From contig JABDAH010000011.1 in the NCBI GenBank assembly GCA_013289265.1, forward strand, positions 1 through 44,715: a stretch of DNA of 44,715 bases. The letters run 5' to 3'. Numbering within the stretch: the stretch's first letter is position 1; each line of letters opens with the position of its first letter. The position numbers and the translations under genes were made by a program. Positions 10,114 through 18,082 of the stretch are shown here, in pieces. The notes beneath the pieces are model-generated. The model ran no database searches and was not told where the DNA came from. It saw only the letters and a program-made list of their open reading frames with translations. Origin of the DNA: Alphaproteobacteria bacterium (GTDB taxonomy: Bacteria > Pseudomonadota > Alphaproteobacteria > UBA9219).

Positions 10114-11043
10114 TTATTGCGCTTTTCTAAAACGGTCCAGGTAAGTTGGCAAAATCACTTCCAGCGCGGTTGGATTAATTCCTAAATCGGTCGATGCTTT
10201 CGCACCGGATGCAACGACATTATCCGTTTTCAGCATCTCGACCTGATCGCAGGTGAGCGGTGGCTTCGGCGCCAGTTCCAGAAACGCCGCTTGCAGTTTG
10301 GCCAGGCCCCAGGGCAGGTTGATAAGGCAGCGCTTGCGTCCTGTTTGCTCCAGCATCAATTCCAGTAATTCACGGAACGTATAAATCTGCGGTCCGCCAA
10401 GTTCGAAAGTTTTTCCGGCGGCATTGGTGTGCGTCAAGGCGCGCGCCGTCGCTTCCGCCACATCACCGACATAGACAGGCTGGAATTTTGTTGTGCCGCC
10501 GCCGATTAAAGGCAGCGCAGGGGCAAAACGCGCGAGTGATGCAAACCTGTTAAAGAAATGATCTTCCGGCCCAAAGACAATGCTGGGGCGAAAAATTGTG
10601 GCATCCGGGAAGAAAGTGCGAACGGCTTTTTCGCCAGCATATTTGCTGCGCGCGTATTTCGCCGATGCGTTTTCGCTGGCACCCAGCGCCGACATATGGA
10701 TCAGTTTTTTGGCGCCCGCCTCCTTGGCAAGCCGCGCGATACGCGCCGCAGTTTCGACATGCAGCGCTTCGAAAGTGTTGCCGCCTTTTTCAAAAAGAAT
10801 CCCGATCAGGTTAATAACGATATCGGCATTGCCAATGGCCTTTGCAACAGAAGCATCGCTTCTCACCGAACAGGCGACGGGCACGATCTGCCCGACATCA
10901 CCCATGGGTTTAAGCAGCAAGGCTTTTTCTGCATCGCGCGTGGCAATGCGAATAGTGGCGCCGGTTTTGGCCAACCGTCGCACCAAATGCCGCCCGATAA
11001 AGCCCGTGCCGCCAAAGATTGTTATAGTTTCAGGATTAACCAT
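10114..11043 (-). CDS. Complex I NDUFA9-like NAD(P)-binding protein
   Basis: A 309-residue member of the atypical SDR / NmrA-like group, close to the NDUFA9 subunit family of complex I common in alphaproteobacteria. The N-terminal Rossmann motif is ITIFGGTGFIGRHLV. It continues with an NLIGILFEKGGNTFEALHV segment typical of this family, HMSALGASENASAKYARSK, and the FRPSIVFGPEDHFFNRFA motif. In this subgroup the canonical YxxxK catalysis is often degenerate and the protein may act as an assembly or structural factor. The frame stays open to 11187, but the ATG at 11043 places the Rossmann strand near the N-terminus as in homologues. No clear ribosome binding site precedes it, so the start is moderately sure. 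Confidence 0.88.
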   Translation of the reverse strand: MVNPETITIFGGTGFIGRHLVRRLAKTGATIRIATRDAEKALLLKPMGDVGQIVPVACSVRSDASVAKAIGNADIVINLIGILFEKGGNTFEALHVETAARIARLAKEAGAKKLIHMSALGASENASAKYARSKYAGEKAVRTFFPDATIFRPSIVFGPEDHFFNRFASLARFAPALPLIGGGTTKFQPVYVGDVAEATARALTHTNAAGKTFELGGPQIYTFRELLELMLEQTGRKRCLINLPWGLAKLQAAFLELAPKPPLTCDQVEMLKTDNVVASGAKASTDLGINPTALEVILPTYLDRFRKAQ

Positions 11044-11305
11044 AGGAATGAGCCGTGAAGAGGATAAAGATGAATTATAGCAGTGAAATCGCAGCTTACA
11101 GGCCCAGCCGTTAATTTCCAACAGCGAAGCCAATAAATGCTTATTAATTGCATATTCTTTGCAAGCGCATGTCCGGCAAGGCCTCAAAGAAGTTTGAGAA
11201 TGTTTTGTGGCTGAAAGCAGACTTTCTTGACTTTACATGCCGGTCGGCTTACCAAAGCCACCTTGCATTTGGCGGGTTGAAACCTGATACCGCCAATCAT
11301 ACGGG

Positions 11306-11392
11306 GCCCAGGTGGCGGAATTGGTAGACGCACTAGCTTCAGGTGCTAGCGGTCGCAAGATCGTGGAAGTTCGAGTCTTCTCCTGGGCACCA
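11306..11392 (+). tRNA. tRNA-Leu (anticodon CAG)
   Basis: An 87-nt class II tRNA with encoded CCA. The acceptor GCCCAGG (11306-11312) pairs with CCTGGGC (11382-11388), with discriminator A and CCA at 11390-11392. The anticodon arm CTAGC-TTCAGGT-GCTAG gives anticodon CAG, reading CTG. A long variable arm (GGTCGCAAGATC) is as expected for Leu. The T loop has the TTCGAGTC pattern. Confidence 0.97.
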
Positions 11393-11438
11393 TTTTAGTT
11401 TTTGAAACTGATTTTCCTTCTATCGTCGGGTCCGCTTT

Positions 11439-12035
11439 ATGAAATTCAGGCTTTACCTCGCCGTTTTTATTTTAGCTTTTTGGCCCTTTCATGCGCGGGC
11501 CGCAGCCGGTCAGCAGTCATCTTCCCTTGTCGGCAGCGGCAAAAGCTTCACCATCGACAGCAATCCGGATATGAGAAACAGCCCGCATGTCGATCTCGGC
11601 ACCATCAAACAAATTGGTGGCGAGTTTGAGGCTGTTATCAGTTGGTCATTTGTGACGCCAAAACAAAAGCAAGCTCATCCTGACTTGCCAGACGATGCGC
11701 AGATTTTTGAGCGCGACCGCATTGAATGTCAGCCCAACCGTGTTTTTTATTATACGATAGAAGAGGGCATTCAGACGCCGGATGGGAAAATTCTGGACAG
11801 CCAGAAATTGGACCCGGCCAAAAAACGTCAAGAAGCAACGGGTGACCCCTTGCTTGTCGACGACAGTTACCATCCCAACCCCAGCAGTCTGGTCTGCTGG
11901 GCTGCGGCGCGTAAATGTGAAGGAAAACCTTTATCATGGCCACCGCCGCCGATGGCATATTCCGATAATGGCAAACTTATGACTCAGATACTCAATGACT
12001 GGAACAAATTATTTGTGCCCAGTTGCCGGTTATGA
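11439..12035 (+). CDS. Hypothetical secreted protein, 198 aa
   Basis: A 198-residue protein with a clear signal peptide (MKFRLYLAVFILAFWPFHARA, cleavage likely after ARA). The mature part is polar, with no recognisable domain. It has four cysteines: one in RIECQPNRVF, two in the VCWAAARKCEG stretch and one close to the C-terminus (PSCRL). These could form disulfides in the periplasm or outside the cell. A proline run (WPPPPMAY) lies near the end. It sits 47 bp after tRNA-Leu and 367 bp before the type I secretion substrate. Same strand and secreted character are suggestive, but the long gap argues against one operon. I do not recognise the family. Confidence 0.65.
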   Translation: MKFRLYLAVFILAFWPFHARAAAGQQSSSLVGSGKSFTIDSNPDMRNSPHVDLGTIKQIGGEFEAVISWSFVTPKQKQAHPDLPDDAQIFERDRIECQPNRVFYYTIEEGIQTPDGKILDSQKLDPAKKRQEATGDPLLVDDSYHPNPSSLVCWAAARKCEGKPLSWPPPPMAYSDNGKLMTQILNDWNKLFVPSCRL

Positions 12036-12225
12036 ATTTTCTTGCCCGATATTCCGTGCGTTCAAATAATTGCCAACTCAATCCTTCTCCGTTCTGCTTT
12101 CCCAACATAGACATCTTGGCTTATGGCTTTGCATTAACCATAAATAGTCAATTGCTGCAGGCGTAGAAATTTTCCCTTCAAATACTGTGCGACAAAACTC
12201 TCCCCAATGTTGGTATCGACCAGTA

Positions 12226-12253
12226 TTGATTGTAATAAACTGTAATAAATAAT
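12226..12253 (+). promoter_or_regulatory. Candidate promoter of the type I secretion operon
   Basis: TTGATT (12226-12231) and AATAAT (12248-12253) with 16-bp spacing. The -10 box matches 5 of 6 positions. It would start a leader of about 140 nt ahead of the substrate gene. The tandem TGTAATAAA repeats and the GTAATAA/TTATTAC inverted repeat overlap it and could be a regulator site. Confidence 0.35.
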
Positions 12254-12315
12254 GGGAACTTATTACCTTACTACGGCTAGACAACTTAGCGAGTCAGTCC
12301 TAGACACGGGTCACC

Positions 12316-12342
12316 AAGGCGTCGAACCGTGGGTGCCTTTTT
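12316..12342 (+). terminator. Leader hairpin with T-run (possible attenuator)
   Basis: AAGGCGTC (12316-12323) pairs with GGTGCCTT (12332-12339), two of the eight pairs being G-T, around an 8-nt loop. It runs into TTTTT at 12338-12342. It lies 60 bp before the 1406-residue substrate gene, downstream of the candidate promoter. It could end upstream transcription or attenuate this operon. Confidence 0.4.
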
Positions 12343-12402
12343 AGAAATCGCCCTAAGTCTGACATAGCCTTTTCATTTTAATTCATCCGGAGGAATTGCC
12401 TC

Positions 12403-15400
12403 ATGACCTCGACCACCACTCAGTACAAAGACATCAACGGCAAAGTTGAAGCAACTTCAGTCGTGAATAGCGATGGTTCTGGTTATGTGCAAACAGTTAA
12501 GGCTTCCGAGGTCATTCGTTTTGGAACAAGCGCAACTTTGCAAGGCGTGCAAGTTACGACGGCGGGCGATGTTGCCGTTGGCATCAAAACATCGGGCGGT
12601 GAGGTTGATACGGTTTCCCTGACGGGTACTGCCACTGTTCCCGTTGTGGTCATGGCTGTAAACGGTCACAGCTTTACCGACAGCGACCAAATTACAGATA
12701 TCAATACAAATGCAGATGGCTCGGTAATTGTTAAATCTAACGTACCGGGTTTTGCGCAAAGCACGTTGACGGTCAGCAATGCTGGCGCTGCCACTTATGC
12801 GCTTGGCACCGATAGTCTAAATTTTGCAGCTGGTACTCTCACGGCTCTTGCCGGTAATGCTGCAGAAGCAGCTGCCCTGAAACTAGCTGACACCAATAGT
12901 GGAATGGCTTTCGGGCTTGCGTCTGCGGCGACAGGATTTGCCGAAGATATCAGTTGGAATGCAACAACCGGTAAGTTGGTACTGAATCTAACCAATACAT
13001 CAACCGGAAAAACTTTCTCGACTTCTCTGGGTTCAATCAATCCGGGCGACGCACTGAAGGTAACGAGCAATTCAACTATGGGTCTGTATGATGCCTCTGG
13101 CCATCAGCTCAACGGCACCAAAATCAATGCTGATGGTAGCCAGGTTGACACCAACTATAACGTCGACGGTTCCGTCGCCAGCGTTTATAATTATAATGCC
13201 GCAGGTAATCTGACATCCATCATTACCAGCGGCGTCGGCACTCTTACCAATTATTATGACAGTAAGGGCGTCCTGCAAGCCGTGCAACAGGTCAATGTAG
13301 ATGGTTCCGGTTATGTCTATGACCAAACAGCAGGCGGCACGATCCGTTTTGCAGCCGGCAGCAAGGAAACGGTGTCGATGGGAGCGGGAAGCGCCGGTGA
13401 TGTGCATGTTGACCTCACCGCCGCTAATGGTGTGAAGGATTCGATAGACATGGCCCCTTATGGCGGCAGCACCATATATGCCAATATGAACATCAATGGT
13501 CATACTTTTATAGATTCGTCTTCGATCAAAGATGCGACCATGAATAAGGATGGTTCGTTCGATATCACGGCTGCGATTCCAGGCGCTGGTTTGGGCGACC
13601 TTCATTTCAACACTGACGGATCAGCAAGCTATAAAATCGGTAATGATGTGATCAACTTTAAGAAGTTGCTTCAAGTGGGTGGCGACTACACGGGGAACAT
13701 GTCCGATACCTATGGTTCTTCCACCAACCCTAAAACGGACGTGGCATTCGGGGTTACGGGATATTTGCAGAACGACGGTGACGTGCTCGGCTTTGACCCA
13801 ATCTCAGGGCAGGTGGTCTTGCATGTGCCCAAACAGTCCGGCACACAACGCGGCGGGTATGCCATCAATATCGGCCAGCTAAATCCGGGCGGTCATCTTG
13901 ATGTGGATGCTAATGGCGGGGTTGCGCTTTTCGACAGTTCAAACCATGAATTAGTATCGGCAACAGATAGCGGCAATGCGGTTGTCAAAACGTATAATAC
14001 CAATGGTTCAGTCGCTAATACCGTGACTTACTATCTTGGCAATCCAGGGGCAGCAACCAGTCAAATTGCCGCTGATGGTTCCGGCTTTATTACGGCAGAG
14101 GGACGAAATGAAACGATCCATTTTGCTGCGGGGGCTGTTGTAAACAATGTGACATTGCCTGGTAACATTGTTGCGCTTACAACCAACATTAAATCATCTT
14201 CCGGCGTAACGGATACGATTACTCTTACTCAGGCATATTTTACGAATTCCCTTTCGGTCCCGAATGTAAGCGTAACTGTTAATGGCCATACCCTTGTTGA
14301 TGCGGACAAGATCACGGACATCTATCAGGATAAGAATGGCACGATTGATATTAAAGCCAACGTCAACGGTTTTGGGCAGAGCGATCTGCGCATCTCCACC
14401 GACGGCATCGTAAATTATACCCTTGGCAAGGATACGCTTACTTTTGCGCCCGACATTCTCACCTCTTTTGGCGGCGGCGGTAATTTCTCCAAGGCACTCT
14501 CCTTGGTGGATGCGAATGGCGGTGTGGATTTCGGTTTGAAATCTGCAGCCGTGGGATTTGCCGAAGACATCAGTTGGAATCCGACAACGGGTAAAGCGCT
14601 GTTGAACCTGACCAATACGACGACCGGAAAAACCTTCTCTTCCTCGTTGGGCCAGGTCAACCCGGGTGAAGCGATCAAGGCGGATAGTAATACATCCATC
14701 GGCCTTTATGATGCTTCCGGTCACAGACTAAGCGCCACCAAGATCGGCACCGATGGCAGCCAGTCGGACATCAATTATAATGCCGATGGTTCAGTCGCCA
14801 GCATTTATAATTATGACAACAAGGGAAATCTCACCAGTTCAACCGATAACACGGGTACTGCGACCAAATATAATGACGCCAGCGGCAAGTTAATAGCTTT
14901 TGGCGAGAACCATACCGATGGTTCGGGCTATTTGTATTCCGAAGAAGGCGACACGCTACGTTGGGTTGCAGGCACCAAGGCGGCAAGCATCACGCCGACG
15001 GCAACCGGAACATCGCTTAATGTGGCGCTCACCGCCGCCAATGGCATAAAGGATGCTGTCAGTTTCTTTGGAGCTTCAGGTCTTTCCGATACCCACTATC
15101 TCGATCTCACTATCAATGGTCATTCAATTACAGATGATGATGTGATCAGAGATGCCGTTATGAACAAGGATGGTTCATTCACCAACACGGCGGTGACCCA
15201 GCATTTTGGCCTCAGCCAAACGACCATAAATACGGATGGCACTGGAAGCTACAAAGTAGGCAATGATACCATCAGCTTCGTAGCACCATTGGCCGGAATT
15301 TATGACTATGCTGCTATCAAGAATATAGCAGAAAGTAGCCTGCCTGCAGTTGTGGGAGACATATATTTTCAGACTTACGGCGAATCTATTCTCTTTAATG

Positions 15401-16623
15401 CAGATACCGGACAGGCAAGACTGATTGGCAGCAGTGGCGGCGGTAGCCATCCCAATGATTTCGCAATCAATATTGGTCGCGTGGATCCCGGTGAGACGCT
15501 CAAGCTTCTCAGCAACGGCACGCAACTTGTCGATGGGGCGGGCCATGTATTGGAAGCAGCGACATATAGCAGTAGTGGCGCGACGGTAACCACTTATAAC
15601 GCCGATGGTTCAGTCGCCAGCTTCTATAATTATGATAGTGCGGGCAAGCTCACGAACTCAGGGCACGGTACTGCCGGCGATGTGGTCAACTACTCTAATT
15701 CGAAAGGTGTTGTTGAGGCTTTCGGTCAGACCAATGCCGATGGTTCGGGTTATGTGTATTTCGAGCAGGGTGCTACTTTACGTTTTGCTGCAGGCGCGAC
15801 CAAGCAGCCTGTTGATGTTAAGACGTTTGATTCTGATGTTGTCGTGGCCACAGTCATTGCGGCTAATGGTGTGAAAGACGAGATTGTCGGCAGCGGAGGA
15901 GCAACGAAAGATATTCGCGACCTTCAACTTTCGATCACCGCGGCGGGCAGCACTTCTGGCCATATTCATTTTATTCAGGCGCCCGTTCACGATGTTGTTG
16001 TAGATAAAAATGGTAACTACACTCTGACGGCCGGAACCAATGGCTTTGGTCTCAGCACCACGGTGATTAATGCAGCTGATAACAGTGGCAGTTATACGAT
16101 CGGCAACGATAAAATCACCTTTGCTGACTTCGGCGACCAGATTGACTCTAGCGTGGCTCAGAACTTTTTGCAGGAAACGAATATTGCGTTTGATCCAAAC
16201 AGTGTCGTTTTCTCCACGGGTTCGGGCATTTTGGATTTTAACTCCAACAACGGGCAGGTAAATCTGATTGCTTCAAGCTTCTCGCAGCACGCCATCAATA
16301 TCGGCCAGATCAATCCTGGCGATACTTTAAAAGTTGGCGCGCCGACAGGCAACGTAGCGAAGATTGATCTGGTAGATGGTTCGGGTCATTTGTTGGAAGA
16401 GACGACATTGAATGCAGACTTCACCACCAAAGTGCAAAAATTCAATAACAATGGCTCCGTGGCCAGCACATTGAATTACGATAAGGCCGGCAATCTGCAG
16501 AGCAACAGTCAGGTTGCACAACTGGTGTCAGCTATGGCAAGCTTCGGTGCATCGAGTGGTGGAACCACTGCAACTGCATCGCTGGCTGAAGTAACGCAAC
16601 CGGTATTGGCTGCGGCACATTAA
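12403..16623 (+). CDS. Type I secretion substrate with five ~270-residue YD-like repeats
   Basis: A 1406-residue acidic, Gly/Asn/Asp/Ser/Thr-rich protein with almost no Cys and no N-terminal signal peptide. Five diverged units begin near residues 24, 300, 558, 839 and 1113, each marked by DGSGYV/DGSGFI. Within units recur [FW]xAG, VNGHSFTDxDxI, NKDGS, SYKIGNDxIxF, FAEDISWNxTTGK, INIGQxNPG and YNADGSVASxYNYDxxGNLT. The last resembles YD/RHS repeats. No GGxGxDxxx RTX nonapeptide was found. The C-terminus (QLVSAMASFG to PVLAAAH) is small and hydrophobic, as in uncleaved type I signals. TolC, HlyB and HlyD homologues follow directly, so export by that system is a strong inference. A GGAGGA ribosome binding site precedes ATG 12403. 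A surface adhesin or biofilm-matrix role is plausible but unproven. Confidence 0.82.
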   Translation: MTSTTTQYKDINGKVEATSVVNSDGSGYVQTVKASEVIRFGTSATLQGVQVTTAGDVAVGIKTSGGEVDTVSLTGTATVPVVVMAVNGHSFTDSDQITDINTNADGSVIVKSNVPGFAQSTLTVSNAGAATYALGTDSLNFAAGTLTALAGNAAEAAALKLADTNSGMAFGLASAATGFAEDISWNATTGKLVLNLTNTSTGKTFSTSLGSINPGDALKVTSNSTMGLYDASGHQLNGTKINADGSQVDTNYNVDGSVASVYNYNAAGNLTSIITSGVGTLTNYYDSKGVLQAVQQVNVDGSGYVYDQTAGGTIRFAAGSKETVSMGAGSAGDVHVDLTAANGVKDSIDMAPYGGSTIYANMNINGHTFIDSSSIKDATMNKDGSFDITAAIPGAGLGDLHFNTDGSASYKIGNDVINFKKLLQVGGDYTGNMSDTYGSSTNPKTDVAFGVTGYLQNDGDVLGFDPISGQVVLHVPKQSGTQRGGYAINIGQLNPGGHLDVDANGGVALFDSSNHELVSATDSGNAVVKTYNTNGSVANTVTYYLGNPGAATSQIAADGSGFITAEGRNETIHFAAGAVVNNVTLPGNIVALTTNIKSSSGVTDTITLTQAYFTNSLSVPNVSVTVNGHTLVDADKITDIYQDKNGTIDIKANVNGFGQSDLRISTDGIVNYTLGKDTLTFAPDILTSFGGGGNFSKALSLVDANGGVDFGLKSAAVGFAEDISWNPTTGKALLNLTNTTTGKTFSSSLGQVNPGEAIKADSNTSIGLYDASGHRLSATKIGTDGSQSDINYNADGSVASIYNYDNKGNLTSSTDNTGTATKYNDASGKLIAFGENHTDGSGYLYSEEGDTLRWVAGTKAASITPTATGTSLNVALTAANGIKDAVSFFGASGLSDTHYLDLTINGHSITDDDVIRDAVMNKDGSFTNTAVTQHFGLSQTTINTDGTGSYKVGNDTISFVAPLAGIYDYAAIKNIAESSLPAVVGDIYFQTYGESILFNADTGQARLIGSSGGGSHPNDFAINIGRVDPGETLKLLSNGTQLVDGAGHVLEAATYSSSGATVTTYNADGSVASFYNYDSAGKLTNSGHGTAGDVVNYSNSKGVVEAFGQTNADGSGYVYFEQGATLRFAAGATKQPVDVKTFDSDVVVATVIAANGVKDEIVGSGGATKDIRDLQLSITAAGSTSGHIHFIQAPVHDVVVDKNGNYTLTAGTNGFGLSTTVINAADNSGSYTIGNDKITFADFGDQIDSSVAQNFLQETNIAFDPNSVVFSTGSGILDFNSNNGQVNLIASSFSQHAINIGQINPGDTLKVGAPTGNVAKIDLVDGSGHLLEETTLNADFTTKVQKFNNNGSVASTLNYDKAGNLQSNSQVAQLVSAMASFGASSGGTTATASLAEVTQPVLAAAH
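12472..16500 (+). repeat. Five diverged tandem repeats inside the secretion substrate
   Basis: Anchor codons for DGSG fall at 12472, 13300, 14074, 14917 and 15739, giving periods of 828, 774, 843 and 822 bp. Units 1 and 3 share an almost identical FAEDISWN segment (about 12940 and 14560). Units 2 and 4 share an AANG[VI]KD segment, and units 2 and 5 share INIGQ. This suggests an ancestral two-unit block that was duplicated, then diverged. DNA identity is patchy, so the copies are old. Confidence 0.75.
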
Positions 16624-16652
16624 ACGGCGCATTTATTAATGGGATAGTCCCG

Positions 16653-18071
16653 ATGAAGCCCTTGTTGGGATTATTAATGGTAGCAGCATCCGGCATGATA
16701 GTGCCGGATGCATTTGCCGCTGAACCGCAAACGCTGCAAGACGCCTGGGTACAGGCTTATCAGAACAACCCCTCGCTGGAGTCAGAGCGCGCCAAATTGC
16801 GGGCTACCGATGAGCAGGTTAATCAGGCACTCAGCCATTGGCGGCCCAGCGTTGATATCACTGCCAATGCAGGTAAGGTTTATCAATATCTCCCGGCGAA
16901 CAAACCATCCGGCACTGCTGATTTCGCCGACACATCCCGCAGCTACGGCGCGCAGGTAACGCAGCCGATTTTCCGCGGGTTCCGCACTTTATCGGAAACG
17001 GAAGCGGCCGAAAAGCAGGTCAAGGCCGGTCGCGCCCAGCTGCAGCAGGCCGAGCAGCAATTGTTACTCGATACGGCGACGGCTTTTCTGGATACGATGC
17101 GTGACGAGACAATTCTGGGGCTCGACCATAATTACGAAGATGTTTTGCAAAAGCAGCTGCATGAAACGCATGTTCGCGCCGAAATCGGCGAGCTAACGCA
17201 AACCGATGTGCAGCAGGCCGAATCCCGTCTTGCGCGCGCCGAAATCAGCCGTCTGCAAACTGAAAATGCCCTGACAGCCGACCGCACAGCTTTCGCGCGG
17301 CTGGTGGGCGATAGTCCCGGCACCCTGCAAAAACCGGAGTTTAGTGGTGATCAGCAGCAAGGGCTGGATGACACATTGCAACGCGCCATGGCGCAAAACC
17401 CCAATATTCTGGCGACCCAATATGCGGTTGAAGAATCAAAGGCGGAAGTGGATTTGAACAAGGGGAGTTTGCTGCCGGAAGTTAATCTGGTCGGCAGTAC
17501 TAACCGCACACAGGGTACGAGTTTTTCAACGCCCGGTCGTTTTGATTCCAGCCAGATCATGGCTCAATTGACGATACCTCTTTACCGTTCCGGCGCGGAT
17601 TATTCCAAAGTCAGGGCCGCGCAGCAGACAACCACTCAGCGTCGCATGGAACTGGAAGATACGCGCCGCCGCACGCATGAGTTGGCGCAAAATGCGTGGC
17701 AGTCGCTTCGGATTGCCGAAATTGCTATCAAAGCGGATCAGGTACAGGTCGATGCCGCGATGCACGCGCTGGAAGGCGTCAGGGAACAATCCAAAATCGG
17801 CACCCGCACGATATTGGACGTTTTGAATGCCGAGCAGGAATTGCTGGATGCCAAAATAGATACGGCCCGCGCCGAACATGACCAGATACTTGCGCTTTTA
17901 CAAATCAAGTCGGCGGTTGGCGACCTCACAGCCGATGCGCTTAAACTGCCAGTTGATCTTTACGATCCGAAGCGCCATTACAATGATGTGCGCAGCTCCT
18001 GGCTTGGCTTTGGCGAGAAAGACGACGCCTATGCCGTTCATGCGCCCGCCGCAGAGCATGCGAAGGATTGA
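16653..18071 (+). CDS. TolC family outer membrane channel of the type I secretion system
   Basis: A 472-residue outer membrane efflux protein with a signal peptide (residues 1-22, MKPLLGLLMVAASG to DAFA). Two homologous OEP halves follow. The first has LQDAWVQAYQNNPSLESERA and RSYGAQVTQPIFRGFRTLSE; the second has LDDTLQRAMAQNPNILATQY and AQLTIPLYRSGADYSKVRAA. The segment SKIGTRTILDVLNAEQELLDA is the characteristic second-half helix of TolC and related type I secretion channels. Trimers form the beta-barrel and periplasmic tunnel through which the substrate leaves the cell. It starts 29 bp after the substrate gene and is followed 11 bp later by the HlyB-like gene, so this is a dedicated rather than shared TolC. 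Length is normal. Confidence 0.93.
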   Translation: MKPLLGLLMVAASGMIVPDAFAAEPQTLQDAWVQAYQNNPSLESERAKLRATDEQVNQALSHWRPSVDITANAGKVYQYLPANKPSGTADFADTSRSYGAQVTQPIFRGFRTLSETEAAEKQVKAGRAQLQQAEQQLLLDTATAFLDTMRDETILGLDHNYEDVLQKQLHETHVRAEIGELTQTDVQQAESRLARAEISRLQTENALTADRTAFARLVGDSPGTLQKPEFSGDQQQGLDDTLQRAMAQNPNILATQYAVEESKAEVDLNKGSLLPEVNLVGSTNRTQGTSFSTPGRFDSSQIMAQLTIPLYRSGADYSKVRAAQQTTTQRRMELEDTRRRTHELAQNAWQSLRIAEIAIKADQVQVDAAMHALEGVREQSKIGTRTILDVLNAEQELLDAKIDTARAEHDQILALLQIKSAVGDLTADALKLPVDLYDPKRHYNDVRSSWLGFGEKDDAYAVHAPAAEHAKD

Positions 18072-18082
18072 GGATATTTGAG

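Larger units (their letters stand above)
12036..12402 (+). other. Intergenic region before the type I secretion operon
   Basis: The only gene-free stretch above 300 bp. It holds a tandem 9-bp repeat TGTAATAAA (12231 and 12241) and an inverted repeat GTAATAA (12242-12248) / TTATTAC (12260-12266). It also contains a candidate promoter, a hairpin with T-run at 12316-12342, and a strong GGAGGA ribosome binding site about 10 nt before the substrate ATG. A 44-codon frame (12032-12166) starts in an ATGA overlap with the preceding stop. It has no other support, and nothing else convincing is seen. Confidence 0.6.

Noticed and set aside
12032-12166. 44-codon plus-strand frame starting in an ATGA overlap with the secreted four-Cys gene
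   Set aside because: The overlap is suggestive, but the peptide has mixed composition, no motif and no own ribosome binding site. It is kept as a remark only.
12078-12284. 68-codon minus-strand frame in the 12036-12402 gap
   Set aside because: No ribosome binding site, no coherent domain, and it overlaps the candidate promoter of the secretion operon.
12403-16623. RTX calcium-binding repeats in the secretion substrate
   Set aside because: Asp/Gly-rich stretches are common, but no GGxGxDxxx nonapeptide or tandem set of them was found by eye.
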